Shown: one piece after another, positions 44,739-54,117 of the stretch | How the letters are laid out: each line of letters opens with the position of its first letter | Numbering within the stretch: position 1 is the first letter of the stretch | Assembly: GCA_963797485.1 (NCBI GenBank) | Contig: CAWCPF010000002.1 | Span: 627,280-691,279, forward strand | Length of the DNA stretch: 64,000 bases | Origin: CAWAND01 sp963797485 | Lineage (GTDB): Bacteria; Chloroflexota; Anaerolineae; Anaerolineales; E44-bin32 | Direction of reading: 5' to 3' | Program-made: the position numbers and the translations under genes | Notes under the pieces: model-generated | What the model was told of the DNA's origin: nothing | Databases searched by the model: none | Seen by the model: the letters and a program-made list of their open reading frames with translations, nothing else

Positions 44739-47299
44739 CTAGCTCCGCAAGACCGCTCCCAGCTCCTTGCCCAGATGCTCGACGATCGCCTTGCGCACGG
44801 CGGAGACTTCGTCGTCCGTCAGGGTTCGATCCTGAGCCTGATACACCACCGAGTACGCCAGGCTCTTCTTGCCCGGCCCGATCTGCTCGCCCAGGAAAAC
44901 ATCGAAAAGCTGCACATCGACCACCAGTTCTCCGCCGGCCTGTCGTACGGCTGCCGCCACTTCGGCGGCCGGTGTCTCATCGGCCACCACCAGGGCCAGA
45001 TCCTCCAGGACCGGAGGAAAGGCCGGGATGGGCTCGATCTCGAACCGATCAGGAACGTGAGCCAGCACGAACTCGAGGTCCAGCTCGCAAGCCGACACGG
45101 TTTGGTCCGTGTACCCATAGGCTTCGGCCACCAGCGGGTGGAGCTCGCCCGCCGCGCCAAGGCGGACACCGTGCCAGGTGATCACCGCCGACCGTCCCGG
45201 GTGGAAGCTCGGGTGCGGCTCGGCAACATAAGTGACCCCGTCCAGGTGCAGACCCTCGAACAGGGCTTCCAGCCAGCCTTTGAGATGGAAGAATCCCATG
45301 GACTCGGACACCTGGTCGTGCATCCATGACGGCGGCAGGATCGGACCGGTGACGGCCATGGCCAGCCGCAGGGGCTCGTGCGGAAGCTCGTCATCCGCCT
45401 GCGGGAAGAAGACCGGACCGATTTCGAACACCGCCAGGCGCTCCCGCAGATGGCGATTGCGTTCCAGCACGCCCAGAAGCGATGCCAGCAGGCTGTGGCG
45501 CATCACGGTCATATCGCTCGAGATCGGGTTGGCCAGCTCCAAGTAAGCGGCGTCGTCCGCCGGCTCACCCGCTGCGCGCGCCCTGGCCTCGGCCGCCGGC
45601 GTGGTCATCCGGTAGGTGACGACTTCCTGCAGACCCATGTCCACCAGCAAGTCACGCACCCTTTCCACAACCTCCGCCGGGCGGTTGCGCACCTGGGCCG
45701 GCAACGGATCGGCCAGCAGGGTCTCGGGAATACGGTCGTATCCGTGCAGGCGGGCGATCTCCTCCATGACATCGGCGCGGCCGACGATGCCTTCGCCGAT
45801 GTCCAGGCGATGATCAGGGGCTTCGACCATCAACCGCTCGGGCCCAGCGCGCTCGACGCTGAATCCCAGTCGCTCGAGCAGCCCGGCCATGGTCTCGGCG
45901 TCCATCTCCACCCCCAGCCAGCGGGCCACGTCGGCCGGCCCGGTCTCGACCCTGGCCGGCATCGGAGGCCGTGGATAAGCATCAGCCAGCCCCTCCGCCG
46001 CCCTTCCGCCCGACCACTGCCGCATGTATTCGAGGCCGCGGCGCACGCCGCGCTCGGCCATGGCCGGATGCACGCCGCGAGAGAAGCGGTAGGCGGCCTC
46101 CGACGACAGCTTCTGGCTCCCGAGCGTTTTGCGGATGTTGATGAAATTCCAGGCTGCGCCCTCGAGCAGGATATTGACCGTTTCCGGACCCACTTCCGAC
46201 TCGGCGCCTCCCATCACGCCCGCGATCGAGAGCGGCCCGGCCTGATCAGTAACCAGGACCGTGAAATCGTCCAGCCGACGCTCCACGCCGTCCAGGGTGG
46301 TCAGCCGTTCCCCTCCTCGGCCTGGCGTGTGATGAGAGTCGGCGGGCCTCCCCCGGCGCGCTTGACCAGGACGTCGTAGTCAAACGCGTGCAGCGGTTGG
46401 CCGATTTCCAGCATGGCGTAGTTGGTGGCGTCCACGATGTTGTTGATCGGCCGCATCCCGGCCAGGCGGAGTCGGCGCTGGACCGCGTACGGGCTGGGGC
46501 GGATGGTCACGCCTTCGATCAGGCCGACCACGAAGCGTGGGTTGAGCTCGGGAACCCGAATGTCGATCCCAACCCGGCCCTGAATCGGCTCTCCCGTCCA
46601 TTTAACCTCTCCGTTCGGCTCCCGCAGCGGCAGGTTGAAAATGGCGGCGACTTCTCGAGCCACCCCCAGGATGTTGGCATCACGTGCCAGGTTCGGCGTG
46701 AGGTCGATGTCCAGCACGATGTCGCCCATGAATTCAGCCAGCGGGGCGCCGACCGGGGCGTCGTCATCCAGGATGATGATCCCCTCATGCGCCTCGGAAA
46801 TCCCCAATTCCTTCTCCGAGCACACCATCGAGGTCGATTCCACGCCGCGAATCTTGGCCCGCTTCAGGGTCATCACCACCCAGCCCGCCTGATGCCCGTC
46901 GTACAGCTCGGCGCCCTCCTGGGCATAGGCGACCTTGAGCGGCTGCTCCAAGGGACCCTGGCCCTTGAAAGAAAACAGATTGGGTGCGCCGGTCAGGACC
47001 GAGTGCTCGGCCCGGCCGTCAAACAGCCGGCACAGGACGAGGCGGTCGGCATTCGGATGGGCGCTCACCTCGCGGATCTCGCCCACCACGATCTTGTCCT
47101 TATCCCAGGCCAGGCCGGTCACCATCGTGTGCGGATCGGATATCGAGGCCCCATCGGCCGCATTCCGGCCGGGGTAATCGAGCCCCACGCAGCGAATCTC
47201 GGTCACCTCCAGCCCGGCCGACGTCAGACGGTGGGCGAGCTCGGGGATGGGAATATCGATGTCCACGAAATCTCTGACCCAGGAAAGTGGCACTTTCAT
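44739..47299 (-). CDS. pheT: Phenylalanyl-tRNA synthetase beta subunit (one frameshift)
   Basis: The first part (MKVPLSWVRDFVDIDIPI...) includes the tRNA-binding domain (VVGEIREVSAHPNADRLVLCRL) and B3/B4 start. The second (FTVLVTDQAGPLSIAGVMGGAESEV...) includes B5, the catalytic-like core and the FDX-ACB anticodon-binding domain at the C-terminus (DVQLFDVFLGEQIGPGKKSLAYSVVYQAQDRTLTDDEV). The two are joined by restoring one G in a run near 46305, giving EEGERLTTLDGVERRLDD. About 850 aa. Forms the alpha2-beta2 enzyme with pheS, 103 bp upstream, under T-box control. Confidence 0.95.
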
Positions 47300-47402
47300 G
47301 TTTGAGCCCGCTCCTTGATCGTCTTACGGCCCGGCTTCTACCCGCGGGCCGGGGCCGGCTATTACCACGCGCTGCGCATGCGAGGCTCTTGGCCGCATAC
47401 GC

Positions 47403-48428
47403 CTAGAACTGCTCCAAGAAGCGCATGTCGTTGCTCCAAAAGACCCGGATGTCCTCCAACCTGTGAATGAGCATCTTGATGCGCTCGGGGCCCAGGCCGA
47501 AGGCGAAGCCGGAGTAAACCTCCGGGTCATACCCGCCGTTGAGGAGCACCGTCGGATGGACCATGCCGCAGCCCAGGATTTCGAGCCAGCCGGTGTGCTT
47601 GCACACCGAACAGCCGTGCCCCTGGCACACGAAGCACTCGATGTCGAACTCGGCCGACGGCTCTGTGAACGGAAAGTGCGACGCCCGGAAGCGCGTTCGG
47701 ACATGCTCATCGAACATCCGCCGCGCAAACCCGATCAGGGTGCCCTTCAGATCGGCCATCGTGATGTGCCGCCCCACCGCCAGCCCCTCGATCTGGTTGA
47801 ACTGGACCTCGGAGCGGGTGGTGATCTGTTCGTAGCGGTAGCACATGCCTGGCAGTACCACCCGAATCGGCTCCGGGGCGCGCTCGCGCATGACCCGAAT
47901 CTGGCCGGGCGAGGTGTGCGTGCGCAGCAAGACGTTGGGGCGTGTGGTGTAGAACGTATCGACCATGTCCCGGGCAGGATGATGCGCCGGCATGTTCAGC
48001 AGGCCGAAGTTGTAGTCGTCGGTCTCGACTTCGGGGGACAGATAAACCTGAAATCCCATCTCGCGCCAGATGTCCACGATGCGCCGGATGTTCTGGGAGG
48101 AGGGATGCAGCCGGCCGCGTCCGGCCCGCCGCCCCGGAAGACTGATGTCGAAGCCGGCTTGCCGAAGCTGGGCGCCGAGCGCCTGCGCCCGCAGCGCCTG
48201 CCGGCGTTCTTCAAGCGCGCTCTCCAGGTGGCTCTTAACCTGGTTGGCCCGCCGGCCGACGGTTGGCCTTTCCTCGGGCGCAAGATCAGGGAGACCGGTC
48301 ACGATCCGCGACAGGTCCGAGCCGCGGCCCAGAAACGTCTGACGCCAATCCAAGAGCTCGGCGTCGTCCTGGGCGCCCTGCACGGCCTGCATGGCTTGGG
48401 CTTCGATCTCATCCAACTGCTTGAGCAT
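47403..48428 (-). CDS. pheS: Phenylalanyl-tRNA synthetase alpha subunit
   Basis: A 341-aa class II synthetase: LLRTHTSPGQIRVM (motif 1-2 region), GMCYRYEQITTRSEVQFNQIEGLAVG (motif 2), CQGHGCSVCKHTGWLEILGCGMVHP, and motif 3 GFAFGLGPERIKML. The CxxxxC-x2-C cluster is a CXXC-type insertion seen in some lineages. The start at 48428 (MLKQLDEIEAQ) follows AGGAGACGCC; the longer open frame upstream translates the T-box leader. Intact frame. Confidence 0.96.
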   Translation of the reverse strand: MLKQLDEIEAQAMQAVQGAQDDAELLDWRQTFLGRGSDLSRIVTGLPDLAPEERPTVGRRANQVKSHLESALEERRQALRAQALGAQLRQAGFDISLPGRRAGRGRLHPSSQNIRRIVDIWREMGFQVYLSPEVETDDYNFGLLNMPAHHPARDMVDTFYTTRPNVLLRTHTSPGQIRVMRERAPEPIRVVLPGMCYRYEQITTRSEVQFNQIEGLAVGRHITMADLKGTLIGFARRMFDEHVRTRFRASHFPFTEPSAEFDIECFVCQGHGCSVCKHTGWLEILGCGMVHPTVLLNGGYDPEVYSGFAFGLGPERIKMLIHRLEDIRVFWSNDMRFLEQF

Positions 48429-48466
48429 GGCGTCTCCTGGCGGTGGCCCGCCGCCCACCTGGCAAC

Positions 48467-48498
48467 AAAAATCTCCCGCCCGATTAGGGACGAGAGAT
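48467..48498 (-). terminator. T-box terminator hairpin
   Basis: The minus strand ATCTCTCGTCC / GGGCGGGAGAT stem (11 pairs with two G-U) followed by TTTTT, 38 bp upstream of the pheS ATG. Confidence 0.88.
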
Positions 48499-48760
48499 GT
48501 CTCTCCCGCGGTACCACCCTGTTTGGCCGTTGTCGGCCCGCTCGGCCCCGACAGCCCTTTCAGGCGATCGGGCCCCCGTATAACGGCAGGGTCCCGGCCC
48601 AAACTACAGACCCTGACGCAGGCCAGGGCTTTCACTTGGGCGGCTCAGGCGGGAACTTCGAAGGGCTCAATCCGAGCCGGGGTTCCAGTCACGCCCCAGC
48701 CTCCCTGGCGAACGCGGCCCGTCTACTTTCCACCGTCACAGCCGTTGAGTATGTGATTGC
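48467..48760 (-). ncRNA. T-box leader of pheST
   Basis: The minus strand carries the T-box core AGGGTGGTACCGCGGGAG (48503-48520) and, before it, the stem I base with GGAAAGTAG (near 48725-48735). The core can pair alternatively as antiterminator, with the intrinsic terminator stem following. Two candidate Phe UUC specifiers occur near 48654-48664. Uncharged tRNA-Phe should promote read-through into pheST. Confidence 0.92.
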
Positions 48761-48812
48761 GACCATCATAATGAGCGCAGGTCGGCTTGTCAACCGCAGG
48801 CAGCGGCGCGGC

Positions 48813-49574
48813 TCAAGCGCCAGGCGAGTCCCCCGGCGTGGCGTCCAGTCGGGCGATGAGTTCGGGCACTTCGGCAAGTGACTGGGCGGTCATTTCCGGA
48901 TGCACGCGATCGGCAAAGGCCCGGTTGTCGGACCGCTCCGCCTGGGTGGCCAGCCAGATCTGGTGCATGCCGACGCGCTGGGCGCCAAGCACATCTGCCC
49001 CCAGGGTGTCTCCGACCATGACCAGGTTCTCGGGTGGGGCACCCCATTGTTGGATAAGTAGGTGGAACAGGCGCGGGCTGGGCTTGCGGACGCCAAAATC
49101 GGCCGAGACCAGGATCGGATCGAAGTACGCCCGCACACCGGCCTTGTCAATCAAGCGCTGGACGTTGGCCGAATTGCCGGCGTTCGAGATCACGCCCAGG
49201 CGATAACCGCTGTGCAGGCTCTGCAGGACCGGCTGCGTCTCGGGCAGCGGCGACCAGTGACTTTCGCTCACCGCATACATCGCCGCCAGGCAGCGTTCGA
49301 GGGCCGCAGCTGAAACTTCGGTGTAGCCGTACTGCTCGAGCAGGCCGGCAAGCAGGTCCCGGGTGAGGCGTTCGGTTTCGTCTGCTTCACGCGCGTCGTA
49401 GGCGGCTTCCATTTCGGCGCGCCAAGCTTTGTGAAATTCTTCACGATCCACCTGCATGCCCTCGGACGCCAGAGCACGCGTCAGGGCTTCCTGGCTGGCG
49501 CGGATGGTCTCCGGCCAGGAACCTTGATATCGGATGAGGGTCTCACCCAGGTCGAAGACCACGCCGGCGATCAT
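48813..49574 (-). CDS. HAD family hydrolase
   Basis: A 253-aa protein: VVFDLGETLIRY (motif I with Gly-Glu in place of the second Asp, typical of the DLGxTL HAD subgroup), LGVISNAGN (motif II), SADFGVRKPSPRLFHLLIQQWG (Lys motif), MVGDTLGADVLGAQRVGM (motif IV). Large helical C1 cap between residues 20 and 110. Substrate unknown; the lost general-acid Asp may reduce phosphatase activity. It follows the hydroxyacid dehydrogenase gene by 21 bp on the same strand. Confidence 0.87.
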   Translation of the reverse strand: MIAGVVFDLGETLIRYQGSWPETIRASQEALTRALASEGMQVDREEFHKAWRAEMEAAYDAREADETERLTRDLLAGLLEQYGYTEVSAAALERCLAAMYAVSESHWSPLPETQPVLQSLHSGYRLGVISNAGNSANVQRLIDKAGVRAYFDPILVSADFGVRKPSPRLFHLLIQQWGAPPENLVMVGDTLGADVLGAQRVGMHQIWLATQAERSDNRAFADRVHPEMTAQSLAEVPELIARLDATPGDSPGA

Positions 49575-49595
49575 GGGTGCGTGCGGGATTTCGCC

Positions 49596-50618
49596 TCAGT
49601 ATCCGCGTTTGGGCTCGTAGCGATTGAGCAGCGGCTGCTCGGCCAGGTAGCGGCGCAGGTTTTCGGCGAACAAGTCGGCCGCCTGCTGAAAGTAGGCCGT
49701 CGACGCGCCGGCGATGTGGGGAGAGACGAACACATTCGGCATCTCCCACAGCGGGCTGGACTCGGGCAGAGGCTCGACCGGAAACACGTCAAGGACGGCG
49801 CCGGCGATGGTTTGCTGGTTGAGGGCTTCCACCAGGGCACCATGATCGACGACCCCGCCGCGCGAGACGTCGATCAGGCTGGCGGTAGGCCGCATGCGTT
49901 TGAGCACCTTGGCGTTGATCAGGCCCTGCGTCTTGGGAGTCAAAGGCAGTGTCACGACCACAAAATCGCATTCCGACAGCATCGAGCCGACGGCTTCCGG
50001 CGGGTACATCCGATCCGGCAGCTCGGCATGCGGATCGCCCATTCCGGCCTGCACGTAGTCTTCATCATCCGGCGACTTGAGATCGCGTTTGGTCGCCAGG
50101 ATGGTCACCCCCAGCGGCCGGCTGATGCGCGCCAGTTCGCGGCCGACGCTCCCGTAGCCCACGATGCCGACGGTGCTGCCGCGGAGCAGAACCGGCGCAA
50201 AGCGCTCGAAACGCTGATCGGACCACACCTTCTGGCGCTGATCGGCGACCAGGCGCAGGCCGCGCCGGCCCATGAACAACATGCCCATCAGGGCGAACTC
50301 GGCAATCTGCGCCGCCGACGCGCCGCTGAGCGTCGTCACCTGGATGCGCTCATCGCGCAGCAGCGGATGGTCGACCATGTGGTCGATGCCCGCGTAGTGG
50401 AACTGGATCCAGCGCAGCTCGGGCGCTTGCTCCGCATCGGGAAGCACGCGCGCCGTATATAGAACTTCGGCTTCCTGCAGCGCCGAGGCAGGGAGTTCTT
50501 CGGCGCTGCGCACCGGGGCCGACTGGATTTGCAGGCGTGGCGAAACGGCGCGCAGGCGCTCGATCAGAGCTTCCGGGAAAGAGACCGTCATCAGGACGTT
50601 GACTTCGCCTTCGGCCAT
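49596..50618 (-). CDS. D-2-hydroxyacid dehydrogenase family protein
   Basis: A 340-aa NAD-dependent dehydrogenase. Cofactor motif GIVGYGSVGRELARISRPLG, catalytic Arg in LIDVSRGGVVDHGALVEAL, Glu/Asp in AVLDVFPVEPLP and catalytic His in SPHIAGAS. The insertion after the Rossmann start (KRDLKSPDDEDYVQAGMGDPHAELPDRMYPPEAV) is unusual. The ATG at 50618 is 9 nt after TACAAT and has no ribosome binding site, suggesting a leaderless start. It lies just downstream of the lactate permease-type transporter, so import and oxidation of a hydroxyacid is a plausible joint role. Confidence 0.9.
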   Translation of the reverse strand: MAEGEVNVLMTVSFPEALIERLRAVSPRLQIQSAPVRSAEELPASALQEAEVLYTARVLPDAEQAPELRWIQFHYAGIDHMVDHPLLRDERIQVTTLSGASAAQIAEFALMGMLFMGRRGLRLVADQRQKVWSDQRFERFAPVLLRGSTVGIVGYGSVGRELARISRPLGVTILATKRDLKSPDDEDYVQAGMGDPHAELPDRMYPPEAVGSMLSECDFVVVTLPLTPKTQGLINAKVLKRMRPTASLIDVSRGGVVDHGALVEALNQQTIAGAVLDVFPVEPLPESSPLWEMPNVFVSPHIAGASTAYFQQAADLFAENLRRYLAEQPLLNRYEPKRGY

Positions 50619-50681
50619 CGCCCGCTCATTGTACAACACGGCCCTTCCGGTCGGCACCGGCGCATCTTGGCCGTCCCTTGG

Positions 50682-52223
50682 CTAAAGCCCGGCGATCGCC
50701 AGGCTGACCACAAGCCCCAGGCCGATCAAGAGCAGGGCGCCCAGCGTGAAACCCGCCAGCCGGCGCAAGACCAGGCCCTCCTGGCCTGCCAGCCCGGCCG
50801 TGCTGGCTCCCACCAGGAGCTTGGCGGGCGCAATAACCGAGCCGAAGGCCCCGCCGGCGGTTTGGGCAGCCAGTATCCAGGGCACCGGTTCGTTCAGGAG
50901 CTGGGCGGTTTTGAGTTGAAGCGCGGCGAACACAGCGTTGGAATTCGTGTTCGAGCCGGTCATGAACGCGCCCAGCCCACCAATCCAGGGCGATACCCAG
51001 GGGAAGAATGCGCCGAAGGCCTGGGCCATCCCGGTGGCCAGGCGATCGGTCATACCGGCGTGGCTCATGACCTCGGCCATGGCAATCATGGCCACGATTC
51101 CCAGGCTCGAGGGGGTCATGCGCTTGAGCGTATTCTCCACGATGCGCCGGGCCGCGTTCGTCGGCAACAATCCCCGCCGTTGATACAGCAGGTAGGTCAA
51201 GCCGGAGGCGTAGAAAAGCACCATCCCCGGGTGGCTGACGAGCGCCAGCGTGCGCTCGACCGGCGCGGTGCGAAAGCCCTGGGCGGTCACCAATTCGGGA
51301 AAGGAAAAGTGCAGCGCCGGTCGCGCCAGCCAGTTATGAATCGCGGGCACGAATTCCACCAACAAAGCCAGCATCACCAGCAGCCCGTAGCCAGCAAAGG
51401 CCATGGCCACCGCTCGCCGGTCGAGGGGCGGTTCGGCGGGCGAATCCGGTTCGAGTCCGCTCCTGCTCCGCCCAATCCAAGCCCCCACCGCCAGTCCGGC
51501 AGACGAGGCCCCGAGGGAGGCCAACCCCCACAACCCGGCGACCGCCAGCCCGACCATGACCGCACCCATGACAACCGAAAGCACCAACCAGCGCCAGATC
51601 AAACCCTCGGCGCGCCAGCGGGCGCCGGCGGCCATCCCGGCGCCCCAGCCGCTCACAAAACACAACAAGCCGAGCGCCAAGGAGGCGGGACCGGCCAGCA
51701 TGTCACCGCTCAGTCCGCTGCTCACCCTCAGGGCCTGAAAGGCCGTGCCCAGCGAGCCGAAGGTCACCGACCAGGCATGTCCCATGGACGGGATCAGCAC
51801 GGCCTGGAGCGGCGTGAACCCCAGGCCGATCAAGAGCGGGGCCGTGACCGCCACCGGCACGCCAAACCCACCCAGCCCCTGGAGGAAGGAGGCGAATATC
51901 CAGCCCACCAGGAGCGCCTGCATGCCGCGGCTGCGCGTCAGGCGCGGGATGGCTCGTCCCAGGACGGCGATCGAGCCAGCCTCGTCCGTGACCCGATAAA
52001 GCACGAAGGCCCCCCACATGATCAGGAGCACGTCCAGGCTGAGCAGCAGCGATTTGAGCTGGGCCAGGCCCAGGATGCCGGGGCCAGCCCCAAAGCGCCA
52101 CCACGCTAACCCAATGGCCGCCAACCAGCCCACGACACCGCTGCGCGCTGCCCCCCAGCGAAACCCGACCATCAGGATCAGGATCAGCGCCAGCGGCGCC
52201 AGCGACAGAAAGAAGTCCAGCAC
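50682..52223 (-). CDS. L-lactate permease (LctP) family transporter
   Basis: A 513-aa protein with about 12-14 transmembrane helices. GAFVLYRVTDEAGSI, FLQGLGGFGVPVAVTAPLLIGLGFTPLQAVLIPSMGHAWSVTFGSLG, WIGGLGAFMTGSNTNSNAVFAALQ and QTAGGAFGSVIAPAKLLVG are the LctP signature stretches. Imports lactate/glycolate-type anions with protons. It follows the methyltransferase gene by 3 bp and precedes the hydroxyacid dehydrogenase. Intact. Confidence 0.95.
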   Translation of the reverse strand: MLDFFLSLAPLALILILMVGFRWGAARSGVVGWLAAIGLAWWRFGAGPGILGLAQLKSLLLSLDVLLIMWGAFVLYRVTDEAGSIAVLGRAIPRLTRSRGMQALLVGWIFASFLQGLGGFGVPVAVTAPLLIGLGFTPLQAVLIPSMGHAWSVTFGSLGTAFQALRVSSGLSGDMLAGPASLALGLLCFVSGWGAGMAAGARWRAEGLIWRWLVLSVVMGAVMVGLAVAGLWGLASLGASSAGLAVGAWIGRSRSGLEPDSPAEPPLDRRAVAMAFAGYGLLVMLALLVEFVPAIHNWLARPALHFSFPELVTAQGFRTAPVERTLALVSHPGMVLFYASGLTYLLYQRRGLLPTNAARRIVENTLKRMTPSSLGIVAMIAMAEVMSHAGMTDRLATGMAQAFGAFFPWVSPWIGGLGAFMTGSNTNSNAVFAALQLKTAQLLNEPVPWILAAQTAGGAFGSVIAPAKLLVGASTAGLAGQEGLVLRRLAGFTLGALLLIGLGLVVSLAIAGL

Positions 52224-52226
52224 GCC

Positions 52227-52826
52227 TCAGCCTCGGTCCGGGGCAGGCCGGCGGGCCACCAAGGCGGCTCCGGTGCCAAAACCCGATGTTCGGCGCGGGT
52301 CGGCGAATCGATAGGTCTCGTCCAGCAGCGGCTCGAGTCCAGGAAATAGACCTTTGAGTTCCCCCCGCTCGAATAGATGCGCGCCGTTCCCGCCGGCTGT
52401 CCGCTCCCGCCCGGCGTCGCGTACCAGGACTTGGGCAATCAGCACACCGCCCGGCGCCAGCCCGGCAGCCATCTGCCGCGCCAATTCAGACAGCTCCCCC
52501 GGCGGTATGAAATGCAGCACGGCCAGCGCCGCGACCAGTCCGAACCTGGCCGGCAGGATCGTGAAGGTGCGCGCGTCTTCAGCATGCACTCGCACGGCCG
52601 TGCCGGCGGTTTGCCCGGCGAGGGCCGCGGCCCGGGCCGTGTCGCGCTCGACCGCGTCAACCTGAAAACCTGCCGCCGCCAGCCACGATGCCTCCCAGCC
52701 GCCACCGGCGCCCAGCACCAACGCCTGGCGGTTGGGCGCCAGCCGCGCCCACTCGGTCAGCAGGTCCGGGGCCTGGTTCACGCGCCGTCCCTGCCTCTCC
52801 CGGCCCCGAGTCAAGTTTTGAGGCAT
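52227..52826 (-). CDS. Class I SAM-dependent methyltransferase
   Basis: Motif I is ALVLGAGGGWEASWLAAAGF, the post-I acidic residue is in VDAVERD, motif IV is LVAALAVLHFIPPGEL, then LAPGGVLIAQVLV. Resembles TehB/UbiE-like small-molecule methyltransferases, about 200 aa. The start may be ATG at 52826 or GTG at 52781 (VNQAPDLLTEWARL), the latter fitting the family N-terminus better. Substrate unknown. Intact. Confidence 0.82.
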   Translation of the reverse strand: MPQNLTRGRERQGRRVNQAPDLLTEWARLAPNRQALVLGAGGGWEASWLAAAGFQVDAVERDTARAAALAGQTAGTAVRVHAEDARTFTILPARFGLVAALAVLHFIPPGELSELARQMAAGLAPGGVLIAQVLVRDAGRERTAGGNGAHLFERGELKGLFPGLEPLLDETYRFADPRRTSGFGTGAALVARRPAPDRG

Positions 52827-52992
52827 GGAGCGTAGGGATTCCGGAGGTTAAGCACCGGTCCGGCGACCAGCAGGGGGCCCAGCGCTGGGCGTAAGGTTAT
52901 TCTCGAAGGGCGAAATCTCTTCTTCTCCTCCTTACTTGAGGGCCGGGGTCGGCGTCCCCGGCTCTCTCGCGTGGCGGCCGCGGATCCTTAGA

Positions 52993-53979
52993 CTACATCC
53001 AGCCCCGGCGCCGGGCATACAGATACATCCCCGCCGGGATCACCACCATCACGGCCAGCAACAGCCAGAGCACGGGGCGGCCGGTCCAGCTCAGACTCAC
53101 GTCGGCCGGCTGGAAGAAGTTCATCCCAAAGAAGCCAACCAGGAATGAAAGCGGCATGAAGAGCGTGGTGATGATGGTCAGCGTCTTCATGATGTCGTTC
53201 ATGCGGTTGTTAATGACCGACAAGTAAGTTTCCAGCGCACCGGTGGCCTGGTCGCGCATGCCTTCATTGATTTCATACGAACGCACCAGGTGGTCATAGA
53301 CGTCTCGGAAGTAGATCCGGTCGTCGTCCTTGAGCACCGGGTAAACATCCCGGGCCAGCTTGTTGATGACTTCCCGCTGCGGCGCGATGACCCGCCGCAG
53401 TCTGATGACCGCCCGCTTCAGAAAGAAGATTTGCTCCAAGACTTCCTGGTCCGGGCCGTTGAAGATCATGGCCTCGACCAACTCAAGCTTCTGATCCATC
53501 TCATCGACGATCGGCATGAGATTGGCCACCGTCGAGTCGACCAGTTCATACAATAAGTAGCCGACCCCGCGCCGCCCGGGGCGGTCATCGCGATGGAGTC
53601 GCTCCATGAGTTCTTCAACCGCCGGGATGGCCTGATCGTGATGCGTCACCAGATAGTTGGGGCCGACGAAGATATCGAGCTCATGGACCTCGAGCGGCTC
53701 ATCCCGGCCCTGGGTTGAGACCACCGAGTGGACCACCAGATACAGGTAGCCGCCCCAGTTGTCCAGTTTGGGAACGTGAGATTCTCGCAGGGCATCATCA
53801 ATGGCCAGGGGGTGGAAGTGAAAAACCTGGTTGAGGATCGGCTCGGCGGCCTTGTCCGGCTCAGCCTCGAAATCCACCCACAGCAGCTGGTCATGGTCGT
53901 CCAGCGCCTGACGGAAGTCCTCCGGCGGCAGGTCGAATTCAATTGGGCCCGATGGGCGGCAACGCATGGTTCGGATCAC
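52993..53979 (-). CDS. corA: CorA family magnesium/cobalt transporter
   Basis: About 328 aa. Long cytoplasmic N-terminal domain, then the two C-terminal transmembrane helices with the GMN signature (FLVGFFGMNFFQP) and a basic tail (YARRRGWM). Forms a pentameric divalent-cation channel. The start is assigned to the GTG at 53979 because GGAGGAG lies 4 nt upstream; an ATG at 53967 and the longer frame to 54045 are alternatives. Divergent from murJ. Confidence 0.92.
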   Translation of the reverse strand: MIRTMRCRPSGPIEFDLPPEDFRQALDDHDQLLWVDFEAEPDKAAEPILNQVFHFHPLAIDDALRESHVPKLDNWGGYLYLVVHSVVSTQGRDEPLEVHELDIFVGPNYLVTHHDQAIPAVEELMERLHRDDRPGRRGVGYLLYELVDSTVANLMPIVDEMDQKLELVEAMIFNGPDQEVLEQIFFLKRAVIRLRRVIAPQREVINKLARDVYPVLKDDDRIYFRDVYDHLVRSYEINEGMRDQATGALETYLSVINNRMNDIMKTLTIITTLFMPLSFLVGFFGMNFFQPADVSLSWTGRPVLWLLLAVMVVIPAGMYLYARRRGWM

Positions 53980-54102
53980 AGCGCTCCTCCGATGCGGACA
54001 AGCGAGGCAAACCGGCCTGGGTCTCAGTCCGGGCGGCCGCGCCAATTCTACTCCGCCAGCGCGCCGGGGTCACATTCAGGCGGGCGCCCAGACCCCGCCT
54101 GC

Positions 54103-54108
54103 TATAAT
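54103..54108 (+). promoter_or_regulatory. -10 box of probable leaderless murJ promoter
   Basis: TATAAT 9 nt before the GTG of murJ, with no Shine-Dalgarno sequence in between. Confidence 0.5.
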
Positions 54109-54117
54109 GGGCCGGCC

